64,000 nucleotides of DNA from Acinetobacter parvus DSM 16617 = CIP 108168 (GTDB taxonomy: Bacteria > Pseudomonadota > Gammaproteobacteria > Pseudomonadales > Moraxellaceae): NCBI RefSeq assembly GCF_000368025.1, contig NZ_KB849211.1, positions 591,934 through 655,933 of the forward strand, given 5' to 3'. Position 1 is the first letter of the stretch. Each line of letters starts with the position of its first letter. The translations under genes were made by a program, and so were the position numbers. The notes beneath the pieces were generated by a model. That model was not told the origin of the DNA. It did not search any database and saw nothing but the letters and a program-made list of their open reading frames with translations. Below, piece by piece: positions 33,271 to 42,495 of this stretch.

Positions 33271-34161
33271 TTACGCCAAACCTTTCTCTTTCAAAACTTG
33301 TAGCATGGTTGAACCAAGCTCTGCAGGGCTACGCGTGTAAGCCATACCTGCTTTTTCAAATGCAGCGAATTTCTCTTCTGCTGTACCTTTACCACCAGAA
33401 ATGATCGCACCTGCGTGACCCATACGCTTACCTTTAGGTGCAGTTACACCAGCGATGTAACCTACAACAGGCTTAGTCACGTTAGATTTGATGAATTCAG
33501 CAGCTTCTTCTTCCGCTGTACCACCGATCTCACCGATCATGATGATTGCATCAGTATCTGGATCGTCCTGAAACAATTGAAGCGCTTCAATCTGGTTCAT
33601 ACCTGGGATTGGGTCACCACCGATACCGATACAAGTAGATTGACCTAAACCAAGCTTGGTTGTTTGAGCAACAGCTTCATAAGTCAATGTACCTGAACGT
33701 GAGATGATACCAATACGACCTGGTTGGTGGATATGGCCAGGCATAATACCAATCTTACATTCACCTGGAGTGATCACGCCTGGACAGTTAGGACCAACTA
33801 AACGCGTACCGTTACCGTTAGTTTCTAAGTAACGTTTAGCTTTAAGCATGTCGATGGTTGGAACACCTTCAGTGATCACAACAATTAAGCCAACACCTGA
33901 ATCAACCGCTTCAACGATCGAATCTAAAACGAATGGAGCTGGTACATAGATAACAGATGCATCTGCATTTGTTTCACGTACAGCTTCTTTCATTGTGTTG
34001 AATACTGGTAGGTCAAGGTGAGTCGTACCGCCTTTCCCTGGAGTAACACCACCCACAACTTTTGTACCGTAGTCTAAAGCTTGCGCAGAGTGGAAAGTAC
34101 CGTTTTTGCCCGTAAAACCCTGTACCAATACTTTAGTGTCTTTATTAATTAATACGCTCAT
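33271..34161 (-). CDS. sucD: Succinyl-CoA synthetase alpha subunit
   Basis: A 296-residue CoA-binding alpha subunit of succinyl-CoA ligase, which makes ATP or GTP from succinyl-CoA in the TCA cycle. The N-terminus has VLVQGFTGKNGTFHSAQALD and GGVTPGKGG for CoA. The phosphohistidine lies in GKRMGHAGAIISGGKGTAEE (about residues 243-262). SRSGTLTYEAVAQTT and GIGGDPIPGMN are also conserved. It ends the sucA-sucB-lpd-sucC-sucD series, 14 bases after sucC. Confidence 0.97.
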   Translation of the reverse strand: MSVLINKDTKVLVQGFTGKNGTFHSAQALDYGTKVVGGVTPGKGGTTHLDLPVFNTMKEAVRETNADASVIYVPAPFVLDSIVEAVDSGVGLIVVITEGVPTIDMLKAKRYLETNGNGTRLVGPNCPGVITPGECKIGIMPGHIHQPGRIGIISRSGTLTYEAVAQTTKLGLGQSTCIGIGGDPIPGMNQIEALQLFQDDPDTDAIIMIGEIGGTAEEEAAEFIKSNVTKPVVGYIAGVTAPKGKRMGHAGAIISGGKGTAEEKFAAFEKAGMAYTRSPAELGSTMLQVLKEKGLA

Positions 34162-34175
34162 GATTGATACTCCCC

Positions 34176-35342
34176 TTACGCCTTAACTGCAGCTACAACT
34201 TTTTCTGCGGCATCAGATAGGCCGTTCGCAGAAATTAATTTCAAACCAGATTCATCAAGTAATTTCGCACCCAACTCAGCGTTGTTCCCTTCTAAACGAA
34301 CAACAACGGGTACAGTGACATTTACTTCTTGAACCGCTGCAATAATTGCTTCAGCAATCATGTCACAACGTACGATACCACCGAAAATGTTGATTAAAAC
34401 ACCTTGAACAGACGTATCAGCAAGGATGATTTTGAACGCTTCGATTACGCGCTCTTTGGTTGCACCACCACCAACGTCAAGGAAGTTTGCAGGCTGACCA
34501 CCATAAAGTTTGATGATATCCATCGTTGCCATTGCAAGACCCGCACCATTCACCATACAACCGATGTTACCTTCTAAAGCAACATAGTTAAGGTCAAATT
34601 CAGATGCTTTTAATTCACGCTCATTCTCTTGCGATTTGTCACGTAAAGCAGCAACTTCTGGTAAACGGTAAAGCGCATTAGAGTCGATACCAACTTTTGC
34701 ATCTACACATAAAATCTCGCCATTTTCACGAACTGAAAGTGGGTTGATTTCAAATAATGCAAAATCATTTTCAACAAATGCCTGGTAAGCAGCTGTCATG
34801 ATTTTTACAAATTGACCGATTTGCTTGTCTTTCAAACCTAAAGCAAACGCAACTTCACGTGCTTGGAATGGTTGTAAGCCAACGAGTGGATCAACTTCAA
34901 CCTTGATAATTTTTTCAGGCGTTTCTTCTGCAACTTTCTCGATTTCTACACCACCTTCGGTAGAAGCCATGAAAGTGATACGACGGCTAGAACGGTCTAC
35001 AACCGCACCTAAGTAAAGCTCACGCTCAACTGGGTATACATCTTCAGCCACAATAATGCTGTTAACAGGTTGACCATTTGCATCTGTTTGATACGTTACA
35101 AGACGAGTGCCAATGATGTTGTTTGCAAATTCGATTACATCTTCTTTAGATTTCGCAACTTTAACGCCGCCAGCCTTACCACGGCCACCTGCATGAACCT
35201 GTGCTTTCATTACAGCGAATTTACCACCAAGCTGTTCAAACGCAGCAACGGCTTCATCTGCATTTGTTGCCAAAATACCTTCTTGTACTGGCATGCCATA
35301 TTTTTTTAATAACGCTTTAGCTTGATACTCATGTAAGTTCAT
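34176..35342 (-). CDS. sucC: Succinyl-CoA synthetase beta subunit
   Basis: A 388-residue ATP-grasp beta subunit partnering SucD. NLHEYQAKALLKKYGMPVQE at the N-terminus, the nucleotide-binding VMKAQVHAGGRGKAGGVKVA, FEINPLSVRENGEILCVDAK for metal binding and the C-terminal NIFGGIVRCDMIAEAII make the call certain. There are 136 bases between the lpd stop and this start, including the hairpin at 35450-35475, so sucCD may be expressed partly from its own promoter. Confidence 0.97.
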   Translation of the reverse strand: MNLHEYQAKALLKKYGMPVQEGILATNADEAVAAFEQLGGKFAVMKAQVHAGGRGKAGGVKVAKSKEDVIEFANNIIGTRLVTYQTDANGQPVNSIIVAEDVYPVERELYLGAVVDRSSRRITFMASTEGGVEIEKVAEETPEKIIKVEVDPLVGLQPFQAREVAFALGLKDKQIGQFVKIMTAAYQAFVENDFALFEINPLSVRENGEILCVDAKVGIDSNALYRLPEVAALRDKSQENERELKASEFDLNYVALEGNIGCMVNGAGLAMATMDIIKLYGGQPANFLDVGGGATKERVIEAFKIILADTSVQGVLINIFGGIVRCDMIAEAIIAAVQEVNVTVPVVVRLEGNNAELGAKLLDESGLKLISANGLSDAAEKVVAAVKA

Positions 35343-35449
35343 TTAGTTACCTACTATGTTGTTTATTGTGGTACAGCCTAAATATTCTTAAAACCAGACT
35401 GCTACATATTGAGTAAATGATTGCCTTATAAAACCAATCACCATCATTT

Positions 35450-35475
35450 AAAAAAGTGTGGCGAACCACACTTTT
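35450..35475 (-). terminator. Symmetrical hairpin between lpd and sucC
   Basis: AAAAAGTGTGG CGAA CCACACTTTTT lies just after the lpd stop on the minus strand. It is a good intrinsic terminator or attenuator, so transcription into sucCD may be reduced or independent. Confidence 0.75.
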
Positions 35476-35478
35476 TGT

Positions 35479-36912
35479 TTACTTACGCTTACGTTGAATC
35501 GCGTGGATTGCACGACCATCAACAGCAAGCGCCGCTTCATGTACAACTTCTGAGAATGTTGGATGACCGAAAGTCATCAATTGCAAGTCTTCCACAGAAG
35601 AAACAAACTCAAGCGCAATCATGCCTTGGTGTGCGATCTCAGATGCATTAGGACCCACAACGTGCATACCTAAAAGACGGTCTGTTTTCGCATCAGCAAC
35701 GAATTTCACAAAACCAGCCGTATCACCAGCTGCCAATGCACGACCATTCACCGCAAACGGGAATTGGCCTGCTTTCACTTCATGGCCTTTTTCTTTGGCT
35801 TGCTCTTCAGTTAAGCCTACCCAAGCTGCTTCTGGATGGGTATAGATTATGCTGATGATGGTGTCATAGTTCACTTGAGCAGCATGACCGTGGATACGTT
35901 CCACTGCCATGACGCCCTCTTCCATTGCCTTATGTGCAAGCATTGGACCGCGTACCAAGTCACCAATCGCATAAACACCTTCAACAGAAGTTGCACACCA
36001 ATCGTTTACTTCAACTAAGCCACGTTCAGTCAGTTTAATACCGCAATCATCTGCCAATAAACCTTCAGCATAAGCACGACGACCTACACAAACGATCAAT
36101 TTATCGAAAGTTTGTTCTTTGTCTTCACCGCCTTGGGTATATTTAACAGTCACTTCACGACCATTAACATCAGTACCTGAAACTTTCGCACCGAAACGAA
36201 TATCTAAACCCTGTTTTTTCAAGATTTTTTGATATTCTTTCGCCAATGCTTTGTCCGCCATTGGTAAGAACGCATCTAATGCTTCAAACACAACAACTTC
36301 TGAACCCAGACGGCGCCATACTGAACCCAACTCTAAACCGATAACACCTGCACCAATGACACCAAGACGTTTAGGAACTTCTGGGAATTTTAATGCACCA
36401 GTCGAATCAACAATTAAGTCTTCATCAACTGGAGCGACTGGAATATTGACAGGTACAGAACCCGTTGCAAGGATCACGTACTTCGGTTCTAAAACCTGTA
36501 CTTCACCTTCAAACGGTGTGAATTCTACTTTTTTACCTGCAAGTAATTTACCAGTACCTTGTAACCACTCGATACCATTACCTTTCAGTAATTGAGCAAC
36601 ACCACCCGTCAATTGATCTACAACTTTATCTTTATGTGCCAACAAAGTGTCTAGATCAAATTTAACTTCACCTGTGGTGATACCATGTTCAGCAAGTTCG
36701 TGAACGGTTGCTTCATAGCGGTGGGAAGAGTCAAGCAGTGCTTTAGATGGGATACAACCCACATTTAGACAGGTACCACCTAAAGATGGCTTACCGTTGT
36801 GGATACGTTTTTCGATACAAGCGACTTTAAAACCAAGTTGTGCAGCACGGATCGCTGCCTCATAACCGCCAGGTCCACCGCCAATAACAACAAGATCAAA
36901 CTGTTGAGACAT
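35479..36912 (-). CDS. lpd: Dihydrolipoamide dehydrogenase (E3)
   Basis: A 477-residue FAD/NAD disulfide oxidoreductase, the E3 of 2-oxoglutarate dehydrogenase. FAD motif DLVVIGGGPGGYEAAIRAAQ, redox-active LGGTCLNVGCIPSKALLDSS (two Cys, about residues 45-64), NAD motif GVIGAGVIGLELGSVW and the C-terminal His/Glu pair in FGHPTFSEVVHEAAL are all present. GGAG seven bases before ATG 36912 sets the start, four codons after an upstream in-frame start. It sits between sucB and sucC. Confidence 0.97.
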   Translation of the reverse strand: MSQQFDLVVIGGGPGGYEAAIRAAQLGFKVACIEKRIHNGKPSLGGTCLNVGCIPSKALLDSSHRYEATVHELAEHGITTGEVKFDLDTLLAHKDKVVDQLTGGVAQLLKGNGIEWLQGTGKLLAGKKVEFTPFEGEVQVLEPKYVILATGSVPVNIPVAPVDEDLIVDSTGALKFPEVPKRLGVIGAGVIGLELGSVWRRLGSEVVVFEALDAFLPMADKALAKEYQKILKKQGLDIRFGAKVSGTDVNGREVTVKYTQGGEDKEQTFDKLIVCVGRRAYAEGLLADDCGIKLTERGLVEVNDWCATSVEGVYAIGDLVRGPMLAHKAMEEGVMAVERIHGHAAQVNYDTIISIIYTHPEAAWVGLTEEQAKEKGHEVKAGQFPFAVNGRALAAGDTAGFVKFVADAKTDRLLGMHVVGPNASEIAHQGMIALEFVSSVEDLQLMTFGHPTFSEVVHEAALAVDGRAIHAIQRKRK

Positions 36913-36970
36913 TTTTATCTCCAAAGTCCCATATAAAGGATCACTTTATATGGGAGATATATTTCTAATA

Positions 36971-38179
36971 TTAAAGATCAAGAATGAGTTTAGCTGGTTC
37001 TTCTAACAATTCTTTGATTGTTACCAAGAAACCGACAGCTTCTTTACCATCGATTAAACGGTGGTCATAAGAAAGCGCTAAATACATCATTGGCAAGATT
37101 TCAACTTGACCATTCACCGCCATAGGACGTTCCTGGATTTTATGCATACCCAAAATCGCAGTTTGTGGCTGGTTTAAAATAGGAGTTGAAAGCAATGAAC
37201 CGAATGTACCACCATTGGTAATCGTGAATGTACCACCAGTCATTTCTTCAATTGACAACTTGCCTTCACGTGCTTTCGCAGCATATGCAGCAATGCCATT
37301 CTCAACTTCGGCATAGTTCATACGGTCAGTATCACGGAGAATTGGCACAACCAGACCACGGTCAGAAGAAACCGCTACACCAATGTCATAGAAACCGTGA
37401 TAAACGATATCATCACCATCAATCGATGCATTAACCGCTGGATAACGTTTTAACGCTTCAGTGGCAGCCTTAACAAAGAAAGACATAAAGCCTAAACGCG
37501 CACCATGACGCTTTTCAAAAGCATCTTTATATTGCTTACGCATTTCCATGATTGGCTTCATGTTCACTTCGTTGAACGTTGTCAACATTGCAGTCTGTTG
37601 TGTAGCTGCCAATAAACGCTCAGCAACACGCTTACGTAAACGAGTCATAGGAACACGTTTCTCGATACGCTCGCCGACAGCAACGCTTAATGGTTGAACT
37701 GATGCAGCAGGTTTAGCCTGATGGCTGGCAACATCTTCTTTCGTGATGCGACCACCACGACCTGTACCCTGTACATCAGCCGCATTGATGCCTGTTTCAG
37801 ACAATGCCTTACGCACAGCAGGAGCCTGATCCTGCACGGGAACTACTGGTGCCGCACCTGCTTGAGTATTTTCAACAGCCTGCTGCACTTGAGCAGGCGC
37901 TGCACTTTGCACTGCCTGAGTATCGGCAGCACCAGAAACAGCACCCGCCTCAAACTGTGCGATCACTTCATCAGATAAAACAGTGTCGCCTTCATTTTTG
38001 ATGATTGCAACTAAACTACCGTCAGCTGGAGCAACCACTTCTAAAACAACTTTATCGGTTTCAATGTCACAGATCACTTCATCACGTGATACAGATTCAC
38101 CTACTTTCTTGTGCCAGGTTGCGATCGTACCGTCAGCAACTGACTCTGGAAATACCGGTGCTTTAATTTCGGTTGCCAT
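36971..38179 (-). CDS. sucB: Dihydrolipoyl succinyltransferase (E2 of 2-oxoglutarate dehydrogenase)
   Basis: A 402-residue E2 core. One lipoyl domain (residues 1-75) carries the lipoylated Lys in EVICDIETDKVVLEVVAP. A Pro/Ala/Gln-rich linker follows, then a peripheral-subunit-binding domain (PAVRKALSETGINAADVQGT). The catalytic domain ends with SYDHRLIDGKEAVGFL, which contains the catalytic His and Asp. The ATG overlaps the sucA stop by one base (TAATG), so translation is coupled. Confidence 0.97.
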   Translation of the reverse strand: MATEIKAPVFPESVADGTIATWHKKVGESVSRDEVICDIETDKVVLEVVAPADGSLVAIIKNEGDTVLSDEVIAQFEAGAVSGAADTQAVQSAAPAQVQQAVENTQAGAAPVVPVQDQAPAVRKALSETGINAADVQGTGRGGRITKEDVASHQAKPAASVQPLSVAVGERIEKRVPMTRLRKRVAERLLAATQQTAMLTTFNEVNMKPIMEMRKQYKDAFEKRHGARLGFMSFFVKAATEALKRYPAVNASIDGDDIVYHGFYDIGVAVSSDRGLVVPILRDTDRMNYAEVENGIAAYAAKAREGKLSIEEMTGGTFTITNGGTFGSLLSTPILNQPQTAILGMHKIQERPMAVNGQVEILPMMYLALSYDHRLIDGKEAVGFLVTIKELLEEPAKLILDL

Positions 38180-41019
38180 TATTGAGAATCTCCTGATTGT
38201 TCAGCTTCAATTGCTAGTGCGTCATTGACGAGCTGAGCTTGTTGTTTTGCATGCAAGTATGGTGAGCCACAGGCAGGTGCGGCAGATGCTTCACGGCCTG
38301 CATAGCTAATGCGAATTTGTTTACCAGATTTAAGAACATCTTCGTATAGACGAGGAACGATAAATAACCAGGCGCCCTGATTCTTCGGTTCTTCCTGCGC
38401 CCAGACAAGTTCCTGGATGTTTGGATACTGAGCCATGACTTCAGCTAAACGCTGTTCTGGATATGGATACAACTGTTCGATACGAACAATCGCAATATGA
38501 TCCAAACCAAGCTCACGACGTTTTTCCAGTAAATCGTAATAAACCTTACCGCCACAAAGGACTAAACGCGTCACATCAGCTTTATTGATGTTATCAATTT
38601 CATCAATCACAGTCTGGAATGAACCATTTGCCAACTCATCTAAAGTCGAGGTTGCAAGCTTATGACGCAACAATGATTTTGGTGACATGACAATCAAGGG
38701 CTTACGAATTGGACGAACCGCCTGACGGCGTAGCGCATGGAAAATCTGTGCTGGTGTTGTTGGTGTCATCACCTGCATGTTGTCTTCAGCACATAGCTGT
38801 AAGAAACGCTCTAGACGTGCAGATGAATGCTCTGGTCCCTGACCTTCATAACCGTGTGGCAACAACATAGTGAGACCACATACTCGCTCCCACTTGGTTT
38901 CACCCGAAGCGATAAACTGGTCGATCACCACCTGTGCACAGTTTGCGAAGTCACCAAACTGGGCTTCCCAAACAATCAGGCTTTTCGGCAATGTGGTTGA
39001 ATAGCCATATTCAAATGCAAGCACCGCTTCTTCTGACAATAAAGAATCATAAACAGCAATACGCGGTTGATTCTCCTTGACATGACATAATGGAATATAA
39101 ACTGAACCATCTGCCTGATTATGCAGTTTGGCATGACGATGTGAGAACGTACCACGTCCCACATCTTCACCTGTGATACGCACAAGGAAGCCATCATCCA
39201 GCAAGGTTGCGTATGCCAGTGTCTCAGCAGCTCCCCAGTTGAGTGGCATTTCACCCGTTTGCATTTTCATCCGATCATCAATGACTTTCTGAACCTGACG
39301 CTGCAATACAAAACCCTCAGGCAAAGTATTTAAGGTTTTTCCAAGTTCTTTTAAGCGGTCAATATTGACACTGGTATCCCAGACATCGGTATATTCATGA
39401 CCCAGATATGGAGACCAGTCCACAAACATCTTCTTGTTCGGCTTAGTCACCAATGCGTTCGCCACATGATTGCCTGCTTCAAGGTCAGCGCGGTAATCCT
39501 CAACCATTCTGTCTGCACTTGCACGATCAAGAATTTGCTGTTGAACCAGCTGATCAGCGTAAAGTGTACGCGTGGTGGCTTTTTTATTAATGATCTGATA
39601 CATCAATGGCTGTGTTGCGGATGGTTCATCCGCTTCATTATGACCACGGCGACGATAACAGAACAGATCAATGACAACATCTTTACGGAACTCATGACGG
39701 AAATCATGGGCGATTTGAGTCGCAAAAATTACAGCTTCAGGATCATCCCCATTGACATGGAAGATCGGTGCCTGAATCATTTTTGCAACATCGGTACAGT
39801 ATTCGGTAGAACGGGCATCACGTGGATCAGAAGTGGTAAAACCAACCTGATTGTTCACAATAATATGAACAGTACCACCAACCGTATAGCCACGAGTCTG
39901 TGACATCTGGAAAGTTTCCATGTTCACACCCTGACCTGCAAACGCCGCATCACCATGAACAATCAATGGTAAAACATCATCACCACCGATATCCTTACGG
40001 CGAACCTGACGCGCACGCACCGAACCTTCAACCACAGGTCCCACAATCTCAAGGTGCGATGGGTTAAATGCCAGCGCCAAATGCACTTCACCACCTGGTG
40101 TCATTACATTTGAAGAGAAGCCCTGATGATACTTCACATCGCCAGAACCTTTTTTGTGCAGGCTTTTGCCTTCAAACTCACCAAAAAGGTCGGCAGGGTT
40201 TTTACCCATAATGTTGACAAGCAGGTTAAGACGACCACGGTGTGGCATCCCGATCACAACTTCTTTACAGCCTACACTACCTGCACGCTGAATGATTTCG
40301 TTGACCATTGGAATAAAGGACTCACCGCCTTCAACACCAAAACGCTTCGCGCCAACAAACTTATTACCCAGATACTTTTCCAGACCTTCAGCAGCCGTCA
40401 AACGCTCCAGAAAGCCTTTTTTCTGATCAGGGCTGAAGTTGAATTTACCGCGCGCACCCTCTAAACGTTGCTGAATCCAGCGTTTTTCCTTAGTGTCAAC
40501 AATGTGCATATACTCTGCACCAATTGATCCACAGTAGATAGCCTCCATTGCCTCAACCATTTCAGCCAATGTCGCTTCTGCCTTGCCAATCGCGAGGTTG
40601 CCTGTATTAAATACAGTATCTAAATCAGATTTAGTTAAACCATGTGCAGATAAATCAAGATCTGGAACTTCTTCACGTTTCGCAAGACCTAATGGATCAA
40701 GTTTGGCTTTTTGATGACCACGGTTGCGGTAAGCAGCAATCAGTTGTAATACACCAATTTGACGACGCTCATGTTCTGTACTTACAGTGCTTTGTACAAC
40801 AGGTTGAACTCGGTTTGAATTACGACCCAAAAGGAGGAATTGCTCGCGCACACTACCGTGTGGTTGATCACCTTTAGGGTATTTATCGAAATATTCACGC
40901 CAATCCTCTGACACTGAGGTTGGAGAAGTTAGGTACTGTTCGTAAAGCTCTTCAATATACGCTGCACTATCAGCGGAAAGTTCAGTGTCAAGACGCAGTG
41001 CGTCAGCAACTTCTTGCAT
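38179..41019 (-). CDS. sucA: 2-oxoglutarate dehydrogenase E1
   Basis: A 946-residue thiamine-diphosphate decarboxylase that starts the 2-oxoglutarate dehydrogenase reaction. Clear landmarks are IPMVNEIIQRAGSVGCKEVV and GMPHRGRLNLLVNIMGKNPA (TPP domain), IVHGDAAFAGQGVNMETFQM, DLFCYRRRGHNEADEPSATQ and LPHGYEGQGPEHSSARLERF. The ATG at 41019 begins MQEVADALRLDTEL; an ATG four codons upstream (41031) is possible but has AGGA directly abutting it. It is the first gene of sucA-sucB-lpd-sucC-sucD, preceded by a 750-base intergenic region. Confidence 0.96.
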   Translation of the reverse strand: MQEVADALRLDTELSADSAAYIEELYEQYLTSPTSVSEDWREYFDKYPKGDQPHGSVREQFLLLGRNSNRVQPVVQSTVSTEHERRQIGVLQLIAAYRNRGHQKAKLDPLGLAKREEVPDLDLSAHGLTKSDLDTVFNTGNLAIGKAEATLAEMVEAMEAIYCGSIGAEYMHIVDTKEKRWIQQRLEGARGKFNFSPDQKKGFLERLTAAEGLEKYLGNKFVGAKRFGVEGGESFIPMVNEIIQRAGSVGCKEVVIGMPHRGRLNLLVNIMGKNPADLFGEFEGKSLHKKGSGDVKYHQGFSSNVMTPGGEVHLALAFNPSHLEIVGPVVEGSVRARQVRRKDIGGDDVLPLIVHGDAAFAGQGVNMETFQMSQTRGYTVGGTVHIIVNNQVGFTTSDPRDARSTEYCTDVAKMIQAPIFHVNGDDPEAVIFATQIAHDFRHEFRKDVVIDLFCYRRRGHNEADEPSATQPLMYQIINKKATTRTLYADQLVQQQILDRASADRMVEDYRADLEAGNHVANALVTKPNKKMFVDWSPYLGHEYTDVWDTSVNIDRLKELGKTLNTLPEGFVLQRQVQKVIDDRMKMQTGEMPLNWGAAETLAYATLLDDGFLVRITGEDVGRGTFSHRHAKLHNQADGSVYIPLCHVKENQPRIAVYDSLLSEEAVLAFEYGYSTTLPKSLIVWEAQFGDFANCAQVVIDQFIASGETKWERVCGLTMLLPHGYEGQGPEHSSARLERFLQLCAEDNMQVMTPTTPAQIFHALRRQAVRPIRKPLIVMSPKSLLRHKLATSTLDELANGSFQTVIDEIDNINKADVTRLVLCGGKVYYDLLEKRRELGLDHIAIVRIEQLYPYPEQRLAEVMAQYPNIQELVWAQEEPKNQGAWLFIVPRLYEDVLKSGKQIRISYAGREASAAPACGSPYLHAKQQAQLVNDALAIEAEQSGDSQ

Positions 41020-41031
41020 TTTTGGACCCAT

Positions 41032-41770
41032 TTCCTATTGCAAAAAATAATACAGGTTGCCTTTTAAGCACACCCATGATTCATAGCGTCAAATTGGTAA
41101 CAAGACACTACTACCCAAGATCATCAAACCTTGAGACATTATTACTACACATCAGGAGTATTCCCTTTGATGTAACAAATGAGCCATGCACTTTCAATTC
41201 AAAGCACATAACTCATCCTTATACTCGATAAAATCGAGCAATTTTTTGCAAATCATTTTAGAAAAATTAAATAATTCTTTAACTTTTCTAAATTGACTTT
41301 TTTAAAGTAATCTGCATAAATTCATGGAATGTTACTTTTAGATAACATCAGGAATATGCTTATTTTTTGCTTTCATTTACTGGGTGAAATCCTATCATGT
41401 AATCAAGTCTGAATTGATTTTTTTGACACATACCATTCATAAACCAGCGAAATACACTTATTCAATTATATTCTAATATACCGCCCTTTTTCTAAAAGTT
41501 GCACCTTGTATCGACCAAAGTTAAAGATTCACTACAAATTTCGCACAAACACCACGCAGAATGCCTAAAAATAAAGCAACTTCCCGATTTATATTTGTTT
41601 TTATTATTTGACTTAATCATAAAATTTATAAAATACCATATAACTGACCGTTGTTTAAGATTGATACACATGTTACCCACCCCCATGTTTCCATCCTTAT
41701 AAATAGCCACATCCAAAATAAAAAACGGAAGTCCTTTTGGAACTTCCGTTTTTTTGGTCAGAGCAATCGA
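41032..41770. other. Intergenic region between sucA and the sdhB terminator
   Basis: About 740 AT-rich bases. It holds the promoter(s) and long leader of the suc operon on the minus strand and ends at the sdhB terminator. I see no supportable ORF or RNA gene; frames over 60 codons here lack any coding signal. Confidence 0.45.
41720..41755 (-). terminator. Terminator of the sdh operon
   Basis: Stem AAACGGAAGT / ACTTCCGTTT with A and T runs on both sides, 16 bases past the sdhB stop. Potentially bidirectional. Confidence 0.8.
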
Positions 41771-42481
41771 TTAGCTCGCTTGATCTAACAGCATGTTACG
41801 AATGTGACCAATTGCCTTCGTTGGGTTTAAACCTTTCGGGCAAACCGATACACAGTTCATGATCCCTTTACAACGGAACAAAGAGAATGGGTCGTCTAAA
41901 CGAGCCAAACGCTCTTGTGTTGCCGTATCACGAGAGTCAATGATAAAGCGGTATGCATTTAACAATGCAGATGGCCCCAGGAACTTGTCAGGGTTCCACC
42001 AGAATGACGGGCATGACGTTGAACAACATGCACAAAGAATACATTCATACAGACCATCCAGGTGTTCACGTTCTGCTTGAGACTGTAAACGCTCTTTTGC
42101 TGGTGCTGGCTGATTATTAATCAAGAATGGCTGAATTTTGTTGTACTGGTCATAAAACTGGTTCATGTCTACAACCAAGTCTTTTACCACTGGCAAGCCT
42201 GGTAAAGGACGGATCACAATCTTCTCTGGCAAGTCGTTCAGGTTCCACAAACAAGCCAAGCCATTTTTACCATTGATGTTGACACCATCAGAACCACAGA
42301 TGCCCTCACGGCATGAACGGCGGAACGTTAATGTCTCATCCTGTACTTTCAACGCAAGCAACGCATCAAGCAACATACGGTGCTTGTCGGTTAACTCAAG
42401 TTTAAAAGTTTGCATGTACGGCGCTTTATCCTTATCAGGATCGTAGCGGTAGATTTCGAATGTACGAGTGCCTCTACTCAT
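41771..42481 (-). CDS. sdhB: Succinate dehydrogenase iron-sulfur subunit
   Basis: A 236-residue subunit carrying the three iron-sulfur clusters of complex II. The [2Fe-2S] ligands are in SCREGICGSDGVNINGKNGL (about residues 58-77); the [4Fe-4S]/[3Fe-4S] ligands are in CILCACCSTSCPSFWWNPD and in FRCKGIMNCVSVCPKGLNP. Electrons pass from FAD in SdhA to quinone near SdhC/SdhD. It follows sdhA by 14 bases and ends the operon. Confidence 0.97.
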   Translation of the reverse strand: MSRGTRTFEIYRYDPDKDKAPYMQTFKLELTDKHRMLLDALLALKVQDETLTFRRSCREGICGSDGVNINGKNGLACLWNLNDLPEKIVIRPLPGLPVVKDLVVDMNQFYDQYNKIQPFLINNQPAPAKERLQSQAEREHLDGLYECILCACCSTSCPSFWWNPDKFLGPSALLNAYRFIIDSRDTATQERLARLDDPFSLFRCKGIMNCVSVCPKGLNPTKAIGHIRNMLLDQAS

Positions 42482-42495
42482 CTTTGTTCTCCCGA

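Noticed and set aside
39397..39903. 168-codon frame opposite sucA
   Set aside because: Antisense to a clearly conserved gene; the length is explained by sucA codon bias.
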